Assembly: GCA_002428485.1 (NCBI GenBank)
Contig: DIWM01000051.1
Location: 1 to 30,356 of the forward strand
Direction of reading: 5' to 3'
Length of the DNA: 30,356 nt
DNA from: Deltaproteobacteria bacterium UBA6106
GTDB taxonomy: Bacteria; Desulfobacterota; Syntrophorhabdia; Syntrophorhabdales; Syntrophorhabdaceae
Shown piece after piece: positions 23,117 through 30,356 of the stretch. Every line of letters starts with the position of its first letter. Within the stretch, counting starts at the first letter, position 1. The notes beneath the pieces are model-generated. The model saw only the letters and a program-made list of their open reading frames with translations. It did no database searches and was not told the DNA's origin. Made by a program: the position numbers and the translations under genes.

Positions 23117-24040
23117 ATGGACATAAGGCAAAAGGCTTCGATCACAGCAATATCGCTGGCATTCATCCTTGCGATAAGTAAATTCATTGTCGGTTTTGCC
23201 TCCAATTCAATGGCTGTTGTCTCATCGGGACTCGACAGCCTCCTCGACGTTTTTATGTCTTCATTGAACCTTTTTGCGATCTGGAAGGCATCCCAGCCGG
23301 CAGATGAATCGCATCAATACGGTCACGGCAAAGTGGAAGACATGGCCCAGGTCGTCCAGGCAGTCGTGATCGTAATATCAGGCATGCTTATCATCTACCG
23401 GTCTGTCGATCAGTTTTTTCGCAACGAGATTATAACATACTCTATCTTTGATGTCTCTGTGATGGTTCTCTCTCTTGCCTTTACTTTCGTTATAATGTCT
23501 ACATTGAAAAATGTCGGGGAAAAAACCAACTCAAACACCCTGAGGGCTGATGCGCTTCATTATACGAGCGACATTTATTCGAACTCAAGCGCGCTCGTCG
23601 CAATGGCGCTTACCTTTTACACGGGCAGGATCTTTTTTGACCTGCTTTTTGCATTGATAACGGGTTGTATCATCATATATTCCGCTATCCGTATTCTGAA
23701 AAGCGGCCTTTATGGCCTTATGGATGCAAGCATTCCTGAGAGAGCGCAAAAAGAGATCGAGGAGATTATAGGCCGGCTTCCTTACCCTTATGCAGGATAC
23801 CACAAACTGAGGACAAGGTTTTCCGGAAACAAAAAATACATTGATTTTCACCTCCTCATATGCAAAAAACTAAATATCGACGAGGCGCACGAGCTTGCAA
23901 ACAAACTTGAAAAAACGATCAAAGAAATGATGCTTGTAGCTGATATCGTCATCCATGTTGAACCATGCGAGCTTGATGGATGCGATTTTACTGAAGAGAC
24001 CTGTACAGCCCTCAGATTGAGAGAGGCAAGGAAAAAATAA
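23117..24040 (+). CDS. Cation diffusion facilitator (FieF/YiiP-like) transporter
   Basis: This family exports divalent metals such as zinc, iron or manganese in exchange for protons. The 307-residue protein has about six transmembrane segments (residues 10-210) and a cytoplasmic C-terminal domain (about 215-300). The transport site is visible as DSLLD in helix 2 and HYTSD in helix 5, giving a D-D-H-D set like that of zinc-transporting YiiP. HQYGHGKVED follows helix 2 as in the family. The C-terminal tail is Cys-rich (EPCELDGCDFTEETC), which could add a metal-sensing site. Metal specificity is not certain. Confidence 0.92.
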   Translation: MDIRQKASITAISLAFILAISKFIVGFASNSMAVVSSGLDSLLDVFMSSLNLFAIWKASQPADESHQYGHGKVEDMAQVVQAVVIVISGMLIIYRSVDQFFRNEIITYSIFDVSVMVLSLAFTFVIMSTLKNVGEKTNSNTLRADALHYTSDIYSNSSALVAMALTFYTGRIFFDLLFALITGCIIIYSAIRILKSGLYGLMDASIPERAQKEIEEIIGRLPYPYAGYHKLRTRFSGNKKYIDFHLLICKKLNIDEAHELANKLEKTIKEMMLVADIVIHVEPCELDGCDFTEETCTALRLREARKK

Positions 24041-24063
24041 GAAATTCAGGGAGCGGATCGTAC

Positions 24064-25209
24064 ATGGCACAATATACCATCATAGCAACCTCAACATTTG
24101 GCCTTGAATCCGTTGTCGCCCGTGAGCTGAGAAAACTCGGGTATAGTGATATGACCGTAGAGAACGGCAAGGTCACTTTCAGGGGCAATGAAGATGACAT
24201 TGCACGATGCAACATCTGGCTTAGAACAGCAGACAGGGTGTTTATCAAGGTTGCCGATTTCGAAGCAAGAGATTTCGAAGAGCTCTTTCGGGGAACACGG
24301 GATATCAGGTGGGATGAGATGATCCCGGCCGACGGCAAAATGCACGTCATCGGGAGGTCGGTCAGTTCAAAGCTCGCAAGTGTAAAAGACTGCCAGTCTA
24401 TAGTGAAAAAGGCTGTCATAGAAGCAATGAAAGCAAGTCATTCAATAGATCAGTTTCCTGAAACAGGTCCTTTATACAGGATCGAGATTTCGCTCCTCAG
24501 GGATAAGGCAACGCTTACCTTAGACACAACCGGTCAGGGCCTTCACAGGAGAGGGTACCGCGAAGAAACAGGTGAGGCCCCGCTGCGGGAAAACCTTGCT
24601 GCAGCCCTTGTTCTTTTAAGCAGGTGGAGTCCCGAAAGGATCCTTGCAGATCCCTTTTGCGGTTCAGGTACGATACCGATCGAGGCAGCAATGATCGGCA
24701 GGAATATCGCTCCCGGTCTGAAACGATCTTTTGCATCCGAAGGATGGCCACAGATCCCCCGCCACATATGGGATACAACAAGAAAGGAAGCGCGCGATAA
24801 GGCGAATAACCTTCCATTCAGGATACTAGCGTCCGACAACGACGCGAGGGTTCTTAAGAAAGCCCGGGAAAATGCAGTAAATGCCGGGGCAGGGGACTGC
24901 ATCGTCTTCCAGAAGCTCTCATTCGAGGAATTCCGTTCCAGAAAAAAATACGGCTTGATTATCTGCAACCCACCCTACGGAGAACGTATGGGCGACTCCG
25001 GAGAGATCGAAAAGATCTGCAAAAAAATGGGCGAGACATTCGCTATTCTTGATTCGTGGTCGTTCTTTATATTATCCGCATACCCGCAGTTCCAGATATA
25101 CTTCGGAAAAAAGGCCACCAGGAACCGTAAACTATATAACGGCGGCATTAAATGCTACCTCTACGAATACCTTGGTCCAAGGATAAAGGCAGTGAAGAGT
25201 GAACAGTGA
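24064..25209 (+). CDS. rlmL: THUMP-domain 23S rRNA (guanine-N2) methyltransferase, RlmL-like
   Basis: The predicted activity is S-adenosylmethionine-dependent methylation of a guanine in 23S rRNA. The 381-residue protein has an N-terminal ferredoxin-like and THUMP RNA-binding region (about 1-155), a TGQGLHRRGYR linker, and a Rossmann methyltransferase domain with the SAM-binding DPFCGSGTIPIEAA (about 198) and catalytic NPPYGER (about 302). Its length matches the short single-activity form (Bacillus YpsC-like), without the second methyltransferase domain of E. coli RlmL. The exact target base is inferred from family. The last codons (VKSEQ and TGA) are encoded by the 7-nt repeat at locus 4. 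Confidence 0.9.
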   Translation: MAQYTIIATSTFGLESVVARELRKLGYSDMTVENGKVTFRGNEDDIARCNIWLRTADRVFIKVADFEARDFEELFRGTRDIRWDEMIPADGKMHVIGRSVSSKLASVKDCQSIVKKAVIEAMKASHSIDQFPETGPLYRIEISLLRDKATLTLDTTGQGLHRRGYREETGEAPLRENLAAALVLLSRWSPERILADPFCGSGTIPIEAAMIGRNIAPGLKRSFASEGWPQIPRHIWDTTRKEARDKANNLPFRILASDNDARVLKKARENAVNAGAGDCIVFQKLSFEEFRSRKKYGLIICNPPYGERMGDSGEIEKICKKMGETFAILDSWSFFILSAYPQFQIYFGKKATRNRKLYNGGIKCYLYEYLGPRIKAVKSEQ

Positions 25210-25278
25210 ATAGTGAAAAGGGAAAGATCCTCGTAAACGGTTGTTCTCCCTTTACGACTTACGCCTAACGACTTACGG
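25191..25278. repeat. Paired heptanucleotide arrays, locus 4
   Basis: Between convergent rlmL and mscL, the left array is agtgaag, agtgaac, agtgaat, agtgaaa, agggaaa (25191-25225). The right array is tttacga, cttacgc, ctaacga, cttacgg (25251-25278), in the opposite sense. The left array contains the TGA stop of rlmL. The right array is almost identical to the reverse complement of locus 2. Confidence 0.85.
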
Positions 25279-25286
25279 GTTTGTTG

Positions 25287-25730
25287 TCAGTTCAGCTCCG
25301 ATATACAGTGAGGGCACTTTATCGCTTTGACGGGTATAGATGATGCGCAGTAAGGGCACTCTTTCGTATCCGGCGCTGCCGGGGGCGGCTCACTCTTGAA
25401 CCTGTTCACCTGTTTGATCATAACAAATACTGCAAAGGCAACGATGAGGAAGCTGATGATTGTATTGATAAAAAGACCGTAGCTCAGCGCCACTGCGCCG
25501 GCAGCCTTTGCGGCGGCAAGCGTAGCGTATGGCCCGGCTGCTTTCCCCTCTCTAAGGACTAAAAAGAAATTCGAAAAATCAATATTGCCAAGTAAAAGGC
25601 CGATCGGCGGCATGATAACGTCGTCAACAAGGGATTTTACGATCGAGGTAAAGGCGGCGCCGATGATTATGCCGACCGCCATATCGACCACGTTGCCTCG
25701 CATAATGAATGTCTTGAACTCTTTGAACAT
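25287..25730 (-). CDS. mscL: Large-conductance mechanosensitive channel with C-terminal zinc ribbon
   Basis: MscL forms a pentameric inner-membrane pore that opens under membrane tension and relieves hypo-osmotic shock. The 147-residue protein begins with the typical amphipathic MFKEFKTFIMRGNVVDMAVGI and the pore helix GIIIGAAFTSIVKSLVDD, then a periplasmic loop and a second membrane helix (about 88-110). The tail is unusual: after a Pro-rich linker, CPYC and CPHC separated by ten residues form a zinc-ribbon-like knuckle in place of the usual charged helix. I use the ATG at 25730, spaced suitably from aggagg; a GTG one codon upstream is possible. Confidence 0.94.
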   Translation of the reverse strand: MFKEFKTFIMRGNVVDMAVGIIIGAAFTSIVKSLVDDVIMPPIGLLLGNIDFSNFFLVLREGKAAGPYATLAAAKAAGAVALSYGLFINTIISFLIVAFAVFVMIKQVNRFKSEPPPAAPDTKECPYCASSIPVKAIKCPHCISELN

Positions 25731-25847
25731 CACTTCCTCCTCTTTCAGAAATTTTAAGGGTGGCTGTGCGTGGATAATCTTGCCATTTTATAAATCAAAT
25801 AACAACAAAGAATGATTATAACGATCTTATATTCAAGAAGCTAAATA

Positions 25848-25876
25848 TTGACAGACGGGGCGCCCTTTGTTACGAT
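25848..25876 (+). promoter_or_regulatory. Promoter of corA
   Basis: A perfect TTGACA (25848-25853), a 17-base spacer and TACGAT (25871-25876) form a good sigma-70-type promoter. Transcription would start about 12 nt before the corA ATG. Confidence 0.75.
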
Positions 25877-25894
25877 TGCCCAAGGTAGCAGGTA

Positions 25895-26959
25895 ATGCAA
25901 GGGTTATTAAAAAAACGTTCTGCTAAAACCGGCCTTCCACCAGGCTCACTCGTACATATCGGTGAAGAAAAACCGGCAAACCCAAAAATAACTGTTCTTT
26001 ATTATAACGAAGAAGAATACCGGGAGTCCGAGCCGGGCGGCATGGAACAGTATCTTTCCCTGCAAGACTCTCCAGGTGTTACCTGGATCAACATAGACGG
26101 GATCTCGCACGTCGAGACTATTGAAAAGATCGGGGCGCGCTTCAATCTCCATCCGCTGCTCCTTGAAGATATCATGAACTCTGATCAACGGCCAAAAATG
26201 GAAGATTACGATGACCACCTCTTCGTTGTCCTGAAAAAGATCTATTTCGACGAAAATGATATTGCTGTCCATGCTGAACAGATCAGCATAATCCTGGGGT
26301 CAGATTTCGTTATAACATTCAATGAAAATAACGGGGACATATTTGATCCTGTCAGGCTGTTGTTGAAAAACGGCAAAGGACGCATCAGAAAATTGGGCGC
26401 AGACTACCTGGCATATTCGCTGATAGATGTTGTCGTGGACAATTATTTTGCGGTCCTCGAAAGGTTTGGCGAAAAAATGGAAGTTCTTGAGGCGCGGCTT
26501 ATCGCAAATCCCGGAACGGGCGCGTTAAAGGCAATGCAGGCTCTGAAGGGAAACATGATCTTCCTCCGCAAGATAGTATGGCCCCTCAGGGAGGTCTTGG
26601 GCGGCATGGAAAGAGACCAATCGCCCTTGATACATAATTATACGCATGTTTACCTCAGGGATGTTTACGACCACAGCATCCACATCATGGATACGATCGA
26701 GACATTCCGTGACATGCTTTCGTCCATGCTTGATATTTACCTGTCGAGCATAAGCAACAGGATGAACGAGGTCATGAAAGTATTGACCATTATCGCGACG
26801 ATCTTCATACCCCTTACATTTATCGTCGGTCTTTACGGCATGAACTTCGAGTATATGCCCGAGTTGAAATTCCGGTGGGGTTATCCTGCCGTCCTTCTGA
26901 TCATGGTTGCAGTAAGCATCTTTATGATCTTATATTTTAAGAGAAAAAAATGGTTTTAA
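25895..26959 (+). CDS. corA: CorA-family magnesium/cobalt transporter
   Basis: CorA is a homopentameric channel for Mg2+ (and Co2+ or Ni2+). The 354-residue protein has a long cytoplasmic N-terminal alpha/beta domain (about 1-285) and two C-terminal transmembrane helices. The signature YGMNF at the end of the first helix, here followed by EYMPELKF, lines the pore entrance. TWINIDG and HPLLLEDIMNSDQRPKMEDYDDHLFV in the N-terminal domain are typical. The C-terminus is strongly basic (FKRKKWF). A good promoter and aggtagcaggt precede the ATG. The DUF4197 gene follows by 16 nt. Confidence 0.96.
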   Translation: MQGLLKKRSAKTGLPPGSLVHIGEEKPANPKITVLYYNEEEYRESEPGGMEQYLSLQDSPGVTWINIDGISHVETIEKIGARFNLHPLLLEDIMNSDQRPKMEDYDDHLFVVLKKIYFDENDIAVHAEQISIILGSDFVITFNENNGDIFDPVRLLLKNGKGRIRKLGADYLAYSLIDVVVDNYFAVLERFGEKMEVLEARLIANPGTGALKAMQALKGNMIFLRKIVWPLREVLGGMERDQSPLIHNYTHVYLRDVYDHSIHIMDTIETFRDMLSSMLDIYLSSISNRMNEVMKVLTIIATIFIPLTFIVGLYGMNFEYMPELKFRWGYPAVLLIMVAVSIFMILYFKRKKWF

Positions 26960-26975
26960 AACACAGGAGGCTATT

Positions 26976-27707
26976 GTGAAGAAATGTATGGGCTTATTGT
27001 CCCTGGGTATTTTTCTCATCGTTTTTTCCGTCTGTTCCGCGGGCCCTCTCGACGATATCGTGAAGGGGATTAAAAAGGCCCCGTCTTTCACAGGCGGCAG
27101 TTCTGATGAAGCAACTACCGCTTCCGGCCTTAAAGAGGCCCTTTCCATCGGGACCGGGAATGCTGTAACCTCCGTCTCGAAATTAGACGGATATTTCACG
27201 AACCAGCTGATCAAGATACTTCTTCCGAAGAACATTCAGACCGCAGCGGACGTACTCGGCAAGCTTGGCTACCAGAAGCAGGTCGATAGCTTTGTCTTAA
27301 GCATGAACCGCGCTGCCGAGGCCGCAGCGCCGAAGGCCCGAAAATTCTTCGTAGATGCCATCAAGGAGATGACATTCGATGACGCGGTGAAGATACTGCG
27401 GGGCAGTGATACTGCGGCAACGGAATATTTCAAATCAAAGACCTTCGATAAGATCTACGCTGCATTTAAACCATCCGTTTCGGAAAGCATGAACAAGGTG
27501 GGGGTAACGCGCTCTTATAAGGAGATGACGGGGAAATATACCTCATCAGTGCCTTTCGGGAACATGGAATCCGTTGACCTTGATCATTATGTCACCACGA
27601 AGGCCCTTGACGGGCTTTTCTTCATGGTAGGCGAGGAAGAAAAGAAGATACGCACCAACCCGGCGGCAAGGACGACCGAGCTGTTGAAACAGGTATTCGG
27701 GAAATAA
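26976..27707 (+). CDS. Exported DUF4197 protein
   Basis: The 243-residue product starts with a signal peptide (MKKCMGLLSLGIFLIVFSVCSAG), so it is probably periplasmic. The rest is helical and matches my memory of DUF4197: GLKEALSIGTGNAV, KILLPKNIQTAADVLGKLGYQKQVDSF, SMNRAAEAAAPKARKFF, LDHYVTTKALDGLFFMVGEEEKKIR and a C-terminal LLKQVFGK. The function of this family is unknown. The start is GTG with aggagg 5 nt upstream. It probably shares the corA transcript. An array of 7-nt repeats begins 2 nt after its stop. Confidence 0.87.
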   Translation: MKKCMGLLSLGIFLIVFSVCSAGPLDDIVKGIKKAPSFTGGSSDEATTASGLKEALSIGTGNAVTSVSKLDGYFTNQLIKILLPKNIQTAADVLGKLGYQKQVDSFVLSMNRAAEAAAPKARKFFVDAIKEMTFDDAVKILRGSDTAATEYFKSKTFDKIYAAFKPSVSESMNKVGVTRSYKEMTGKYTSSVPFGNMESVDLDHYVTTKALDGLFFMVGEEEKKIRTNPAARTTELLKQVFGK

Positions 27708-27708
27708 A

Positions 27709-27824
27709 GGCTAATGGCTCATGGCTGATAGCTCATAGCTGATGGCAAAAACGAAACATAACAAGCAGCGGGAGCAGGCACTAAAAGATCTTTTTCTTGC
27801 TGTTGCTATGAGCTATGAGCCGTC
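27709..27824. repeat. Paired heptanucleotide arrays, locus 5
   Basis: Between convergent DUF4197 and DUF362 genes, the left array is ggctaat, ggctcat, ggctgat, agctcat, agctgat, ggcaaaa (27709-27750). The right array is tgctatg, agctatg, agccgtc (27804-27824) in the opposite sense. The 17-nt arms 27723-27739 and 27805-27821 match at 16 positions as reverse complements. The units are the same as in the outer arms of locus 3. A small open frame across this site is part of the repeat, not a gene. Confidence 0.85.
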
Positions 27825-27825
27825 G

Positions 27826-28929
27826 TTAGATCTTCACGAGCGTGTATTCCCTTTCACCGAGCCCCATCTTTACGGCATGGTCAAGCTGTATGTTCCAGTC
27901 GATGGAAGGGTAGAGCGCCCGCCACTTGTCTTCCCCTCTTTTCAGGGGGGTCTTGATTGCCGTTCCCGGAGTAGATTCTTCGTTGTTGACGAGGTCGCAG
28001 GACGCGGCGTCGATAGCGACAGGGTCTTTTGATGCGAGGATGCCTATGTCTTTGACAATAGGCGCGTCGCTGTTGGGGTAGCAGTCACAGGCCGGGCTTA
28101 CCTGTACAACAAAGCTCATAAAGACGACCTTGTTTTCCTTTCCTTTAAGCGCGCCGCAGGCGTATTCCGCCATCTTTTTCTGGAAGATATCGGGTGATTC
28201 GTTCCACTGGATCTCGATCGCCTTCGACGGGCATATTAGGGTGCATTCGCCGCAGCCTATACATTTCTTGGCGTTAATAAAGGCCTTTTTTTCCTGTAGG
28301 GTGATCGCCCCCACGGGGCAGTAGGGGACACACATCCTGCATCCTATACACTTTTGGGTATTTACCTGCGGGGCTACGTTGCTGTGCTGTATCAGCTTGC
28401 CTTCACGTGACGCACAGCCCATGCCGACGTTTTTTATAGTGCCGCCGAACCCGGAAAGCTCGTGTCCTTTAAAATGAGTAACAACGACCATGGCGTCGGC
28501 ATCAACGACGTCCCGTGCTATTCTTGCTTCCTTCAGCACCTTTCCCTTGATCGGGACCTTGACTCCGCTCCGCCCCTTAAGACCGTCAGCAATTATGATA
28601 GGGCAGCCTACACAGGAATAATCAAAACCGTTCATAACGGCTGTCGTAAGGTGGCTGACCGAATCACTCCTGGACCCTGTATAAAGGGTGTTGGTATCGG
28701 TAAGGAACGGCCTGCCGCCCACGCCTTTTATCTTGTCAACCACAACCCGGAGGAATACCGGCCTCAAAAAGGCCGTGTTCCCCATCTCGCCGAAATGAAG
28801 TTTGACGGCAACGAGATCGTTCTTCCTGATCTTAGTATTGAGCTTGACACGGTTTAAGAGGTCTCCGACCTTATCAAGGACGTTTCTTTTGGGCGTTGAT
28901 CTCAAATCGGTAAAATAGACTGTGGACAT
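27826..28929 (-). CDS. DUF362 protein with two 4Fe-4S ferredoxin motifs
   Basis: The 367-residue cytoplasmic protein has a DUF362 domain surrounding a ferredoxin insert. The N-terminal part contains VAVKLHFGEMGNTAFLRPVF and HFKGHELSGFGGTIKNVGMG. Two CxxCxxCxxxCP cluster motifs follow (CIGCRMCVPYCP and CIGCGECTLICP, about residues 190-240), then DVNxD-like DPVAIDAASCDLVN near the C-terminus. Such proteins are common in anaerobes and are thought to handle electrons, but the partner and reaction are not established. It has a clear promoter and faces an acyl-CoA dehydrogenase gene, though shared function is only conjecture. Confidence 0.92.
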   Translation of the reverse strand: MSTVYFTDLRSTPKRNVLDKVGDLLNRVKLNTKIRKNDLVAVKLHFGEMGNTAFLRPVFLRVVVDKIKGVGGRPFLTDTNTLYTGSRSDSVSHLTTAVMNGFDYSCVGCPIIIADGLKGRSGVKVPIKGKVLKEARIARDVVDADAMVVVTHFKGHELSGFGGTIKNVGMGCASREGKLIQHSNVAPQVNTQKCIGCRMCVPYCPVGAITLQEKKAFINAKKCIGCGECTLICPSKAIEIQWNESPDIFQKKMAEYACGALKGKENKVVFMSFVVQVSPACDCYPNSDAPIVKDIGILASKDPVAIDAASCDLVNNEESTPGTAIKTPLKRGEDKWRALYPSIDWNIQLDHAVKMGLGEREYTLVKI

Positions 28930-28961
28930 TGGGACTCCTTTTTTATTTAATTTATAGGAAA

Positions 28962-28991
28962 ATTATGTTAGAAGTAGAACGATTTTGTCAA
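28962..28991 (-). promoter_or_regulatory. Promoter of the DUF362 gene
   Basis: On the - strand, TTGACA (28991-28986) and CATAAT (28967-28962) are spaced by 18 bases. Transcription would start near 28955, and an aaggag ribosome binding site lies upstream of the ATG at 28929. Confidence 0.7.
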
Positions 28992-29011
28992 CTTAAAAGG
29001 AGGCTTGCTGG

Positions 29012-30190
29012 ATGTTGAATCTTTCTGAAAAGCACAGTATGATCCAAAAGATAGCTGAGAAACTGGCAAAGGAAAAGGTCGCACCGAGGGCAAAAGAGAT
29101 AGACAGGACAGGTGCTTTCCCCTGGGATCTTGTGGACATATATAAAAAGCACGGTTTTCTGTACCTCATGCTGCCGGAAAAATTCGGTGGCCTTGACGGT
29201 GATATTACATCGCTGTGCCTTGTAATAGAGGAGATAGCAAAGATATCAGGCGCATCTTCACTCATACCGCTTGCACATAATGTGGGTATAATGCCTATCA
29301 TGGTATCGGCAAACGAGGAGCAAAAAGAATACATATACAATAAAATAGCTGATCCTGAAAAGGCATATCTCGTAGCCTTTGCATTAACAGAGCCGGAAGC
29401 GGGGTCAGATGCATCGCACATGAGGACAACTGCCGTAAAAGATGGAGACTATTATTATTTAAACGGTAAGAAATCGATGATCACAAACGGGGCAAACGCC
29501 CAACTTTACTCGGTTTTTGCGAACACAAACCCGAAACTGCGGACAAACGGGATATCGGCGTTTTACGTTGAAAGAGACTACCCTGGCGTTATTATAGGGA
29601 AAAGTGAAGACAAGATGGGCATGATAGGGTCAGACATCACCGAGATCATATTCGATAATGTCCGGCTTTCAAAGGACAACCTGCTGGGCAAAGAAGGCCA
29701 GGGATGGGATATAGCCATGTCTACCCTGAATCTTTCAAGGCCCGCGGTCGGTGCACAGGCTGTAGGTATAGCTCAGGGGGCCTTGGATTTTTCTACTGAA
29801 TACGCGTGGAAAAGGGTTCAGTTCGGTCAAAAGCTTGCCGATTTCGAAGGGATACAGTTTATGGTGGCAGACATGGCCACTCTGGTGGAGGCAGCCAGGG
29901 CGCTTGTGTATGACGCAGCACACCTTCTTGACATGAAGGTTTATGAAAGAGATAAGATGAGCGCAATCGGGGTTGATAAATTATCCGCAATGGCAAAAGT
30001 CTATTCTGCAGATGTTGCGATGAAGGTTACGACCGACGCGGTGCAGATACTCGGGGGCTACGGGTATACGAAAGATTATCCTGTCGAAAGGATGATGAGG
30101 GACGCAAAGGCTACGCAGATCTATGAGGGGACGAACCAGATACAGAGGATCGTTATCGCAAGGGATATCTTCAGGAACTTCATGCCATAA
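29012..30190 (+). CDS. Acyl-CoA dehydrogenase
   Basis: This FAD enzyme introduces an alpha,beta double bond into acyl-CoA thioesters and passes electrons to an electron-transfer flavoprotein. The 392 residues have standard length and order: an N-terminal helical domain, the middle-domain FALTEPEAGSDASHMRT and FYVERDYPGVIIGKSEDKMGM segments, the C-terminal VQILGGYGYTKDYPVERMMRDAK, and QIYEGTNQIQR, in which the Glu is the catalytic base of short/medium-chain members. Chain-length or branched-chain specificity cannot be read safely, and a benzylsuccinyl- or glutaryl-type role is not excluded. The ribosome binding site is aaaaggaggc. No ETF genes are in the window. Confidence 0.95.
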   Translation: MLNLSEKHSMIQKIAEKLAKEKVAPRAKEIDRTGAFPWDLVDIYKKHGFLYLMLPEKFGGLDGDITSLCLVIEEIAKISGASSLIPLAHNVGIMPIMVSANEEQKEYIYNKIADPEKAYLVAFALTEPEAGSDASHMRTTAVKDGDYYYLNGKKSMITNGANAQLYSVFANTNPKLRTNGISAFYVERDYPGVIIGKSEDKMGMIGSDITEIIFDNVRLSKDNLLGKEGQGWDIAMSTLNLSRPAVGAQAVGIAQGALDFSTEYAWKRVQFGQKLADFEGIQFMVADMATLVEAARALVYDAAHLLDMKVYERDKMSAIGVDKLSAMAKVYSADVAMKVTTDAVQILGGYGYTKDYPVERMMRDAKATQIYEGTNQIQRIVIARDIFRNFMP

Positions 30191-30208
30191 GATTAATGAA
30201 GGCAGTAA

Positions 30209-30236
30209 AAGGCTAAAGGTGAAAGGTAAAAGGTGT
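30209..30236 (+). repeat. Heptanucleotide repeat array, locus 6
   Basis: Four units (aaggcta, aaggtga, aaggtaa, aaggtgt) begin 18 nt after the acyl-CoA dehydrogenase stop. A weak 6-bp inverted repeat agatat/atatct (30245-30250 and 30269-30274) follows. The opposite arm expected at a convergent junction is not visible before the window ends. Confidence 0.75.
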
Positions 30237-30274
30237 GATGAAAAAGATATAATATATTAGTTAACATAATATCT

Positions 30275-30356
30275 CTTATCAGAACAATTAAATTTAACTC
30301 AGAATCTTCATCCGCCGGCCAGGGGGTCCATCTATCCTTTCTTCTTTGCTGCCTCT
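30275..30356. other. Right edge, possible end of a reverse-strand gene
   Basis: On the - strand two frames could be coding tails. One would end in EAAKKKG with a TAG at 30334-30332. The other continues to a TAA further left. Neither is long enough to decide, so no gene is called. Confidence 0.3.

Noticed and set aside
27742..28032. 96-codon + strand frame after the DUF4197 gene
   Set aside because: It consists of repeat DNA and then the antisense of the DUF362 gene.

Overview
The window is about 30 kb of bacterial chromosome with roughly 50% GC and densely packed, mostly housekeeping genes. The gene content suggests an anaerobic Desulfobacterota-type (former Deltaproteobacteria) organism, perhaps near Syntrophorhabdus or Syntrophus. 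This placement is inferred from gene order (zapA, 6S RNA, rny, ymdB, tyrS), a putative Re-type citrate synthase locus, an acyl-CoA dehydrogenase and a DUF362 ferredoxin-like protein. No 16S rRNA is present to confirm it.

Layout. Positions 1-961 hold the 3' part of a response regulator with a degenerate HD-GYP domain. From 1195 to 13364 everything is on the + strand: aspS; a four-gene cassette encoding a DRE-TIM citrate-synthase-like enzyme with a C-terminal Cache domain, a two-subunit aconitase-like hydratase and an NADP-type isocitrate dehydrogenase; prfB with its programmed +1 frameshift; a ZapB-like coiled-coil protein; ZapA; 6S RNA; RNase Y; YmdB; and TyrRS. A tRNA-Asn with its own promoter and terminator follows, then a secreted DUF3298 protein, an RRM protein and a SlyD-like isomerase. 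Positions 15317-16432 (- strand) carry a nitroreductase and a DUF6125-like protein. An MFS transporter (+) then converges on gyrA-gpsA (-). From 21.5 kb come a small lipoprotein, truA, a DUF3467 protein, a cation diffusion facilitator and an RlmL-like methyltransferase (+), mscL (-), corA and a DUF4197 protein (+), a DUF362 ferredoxin protein (-) and an acyl-CoA dehydrogenase (+).

How the genes fit together. The 3.0-7.7 kb cassette would turn oxaloacetate plus acetyl-CoA into 2-oxoglutarate for glutamate synthesis. The Cache domain fused to its first enzyme may be a small-molecule control module. The genes from aspS to tyrS cover translation, cell division and RNA turnover.

The most unusual non-coding feature is a family of degenerate tandem repeats with an exact 7-nt period, seen at six intergenic places. 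At three convergent gene junctions they form inverted pairs. At several sites the repeat itself supplies the stop codon of the neighbouring gene.
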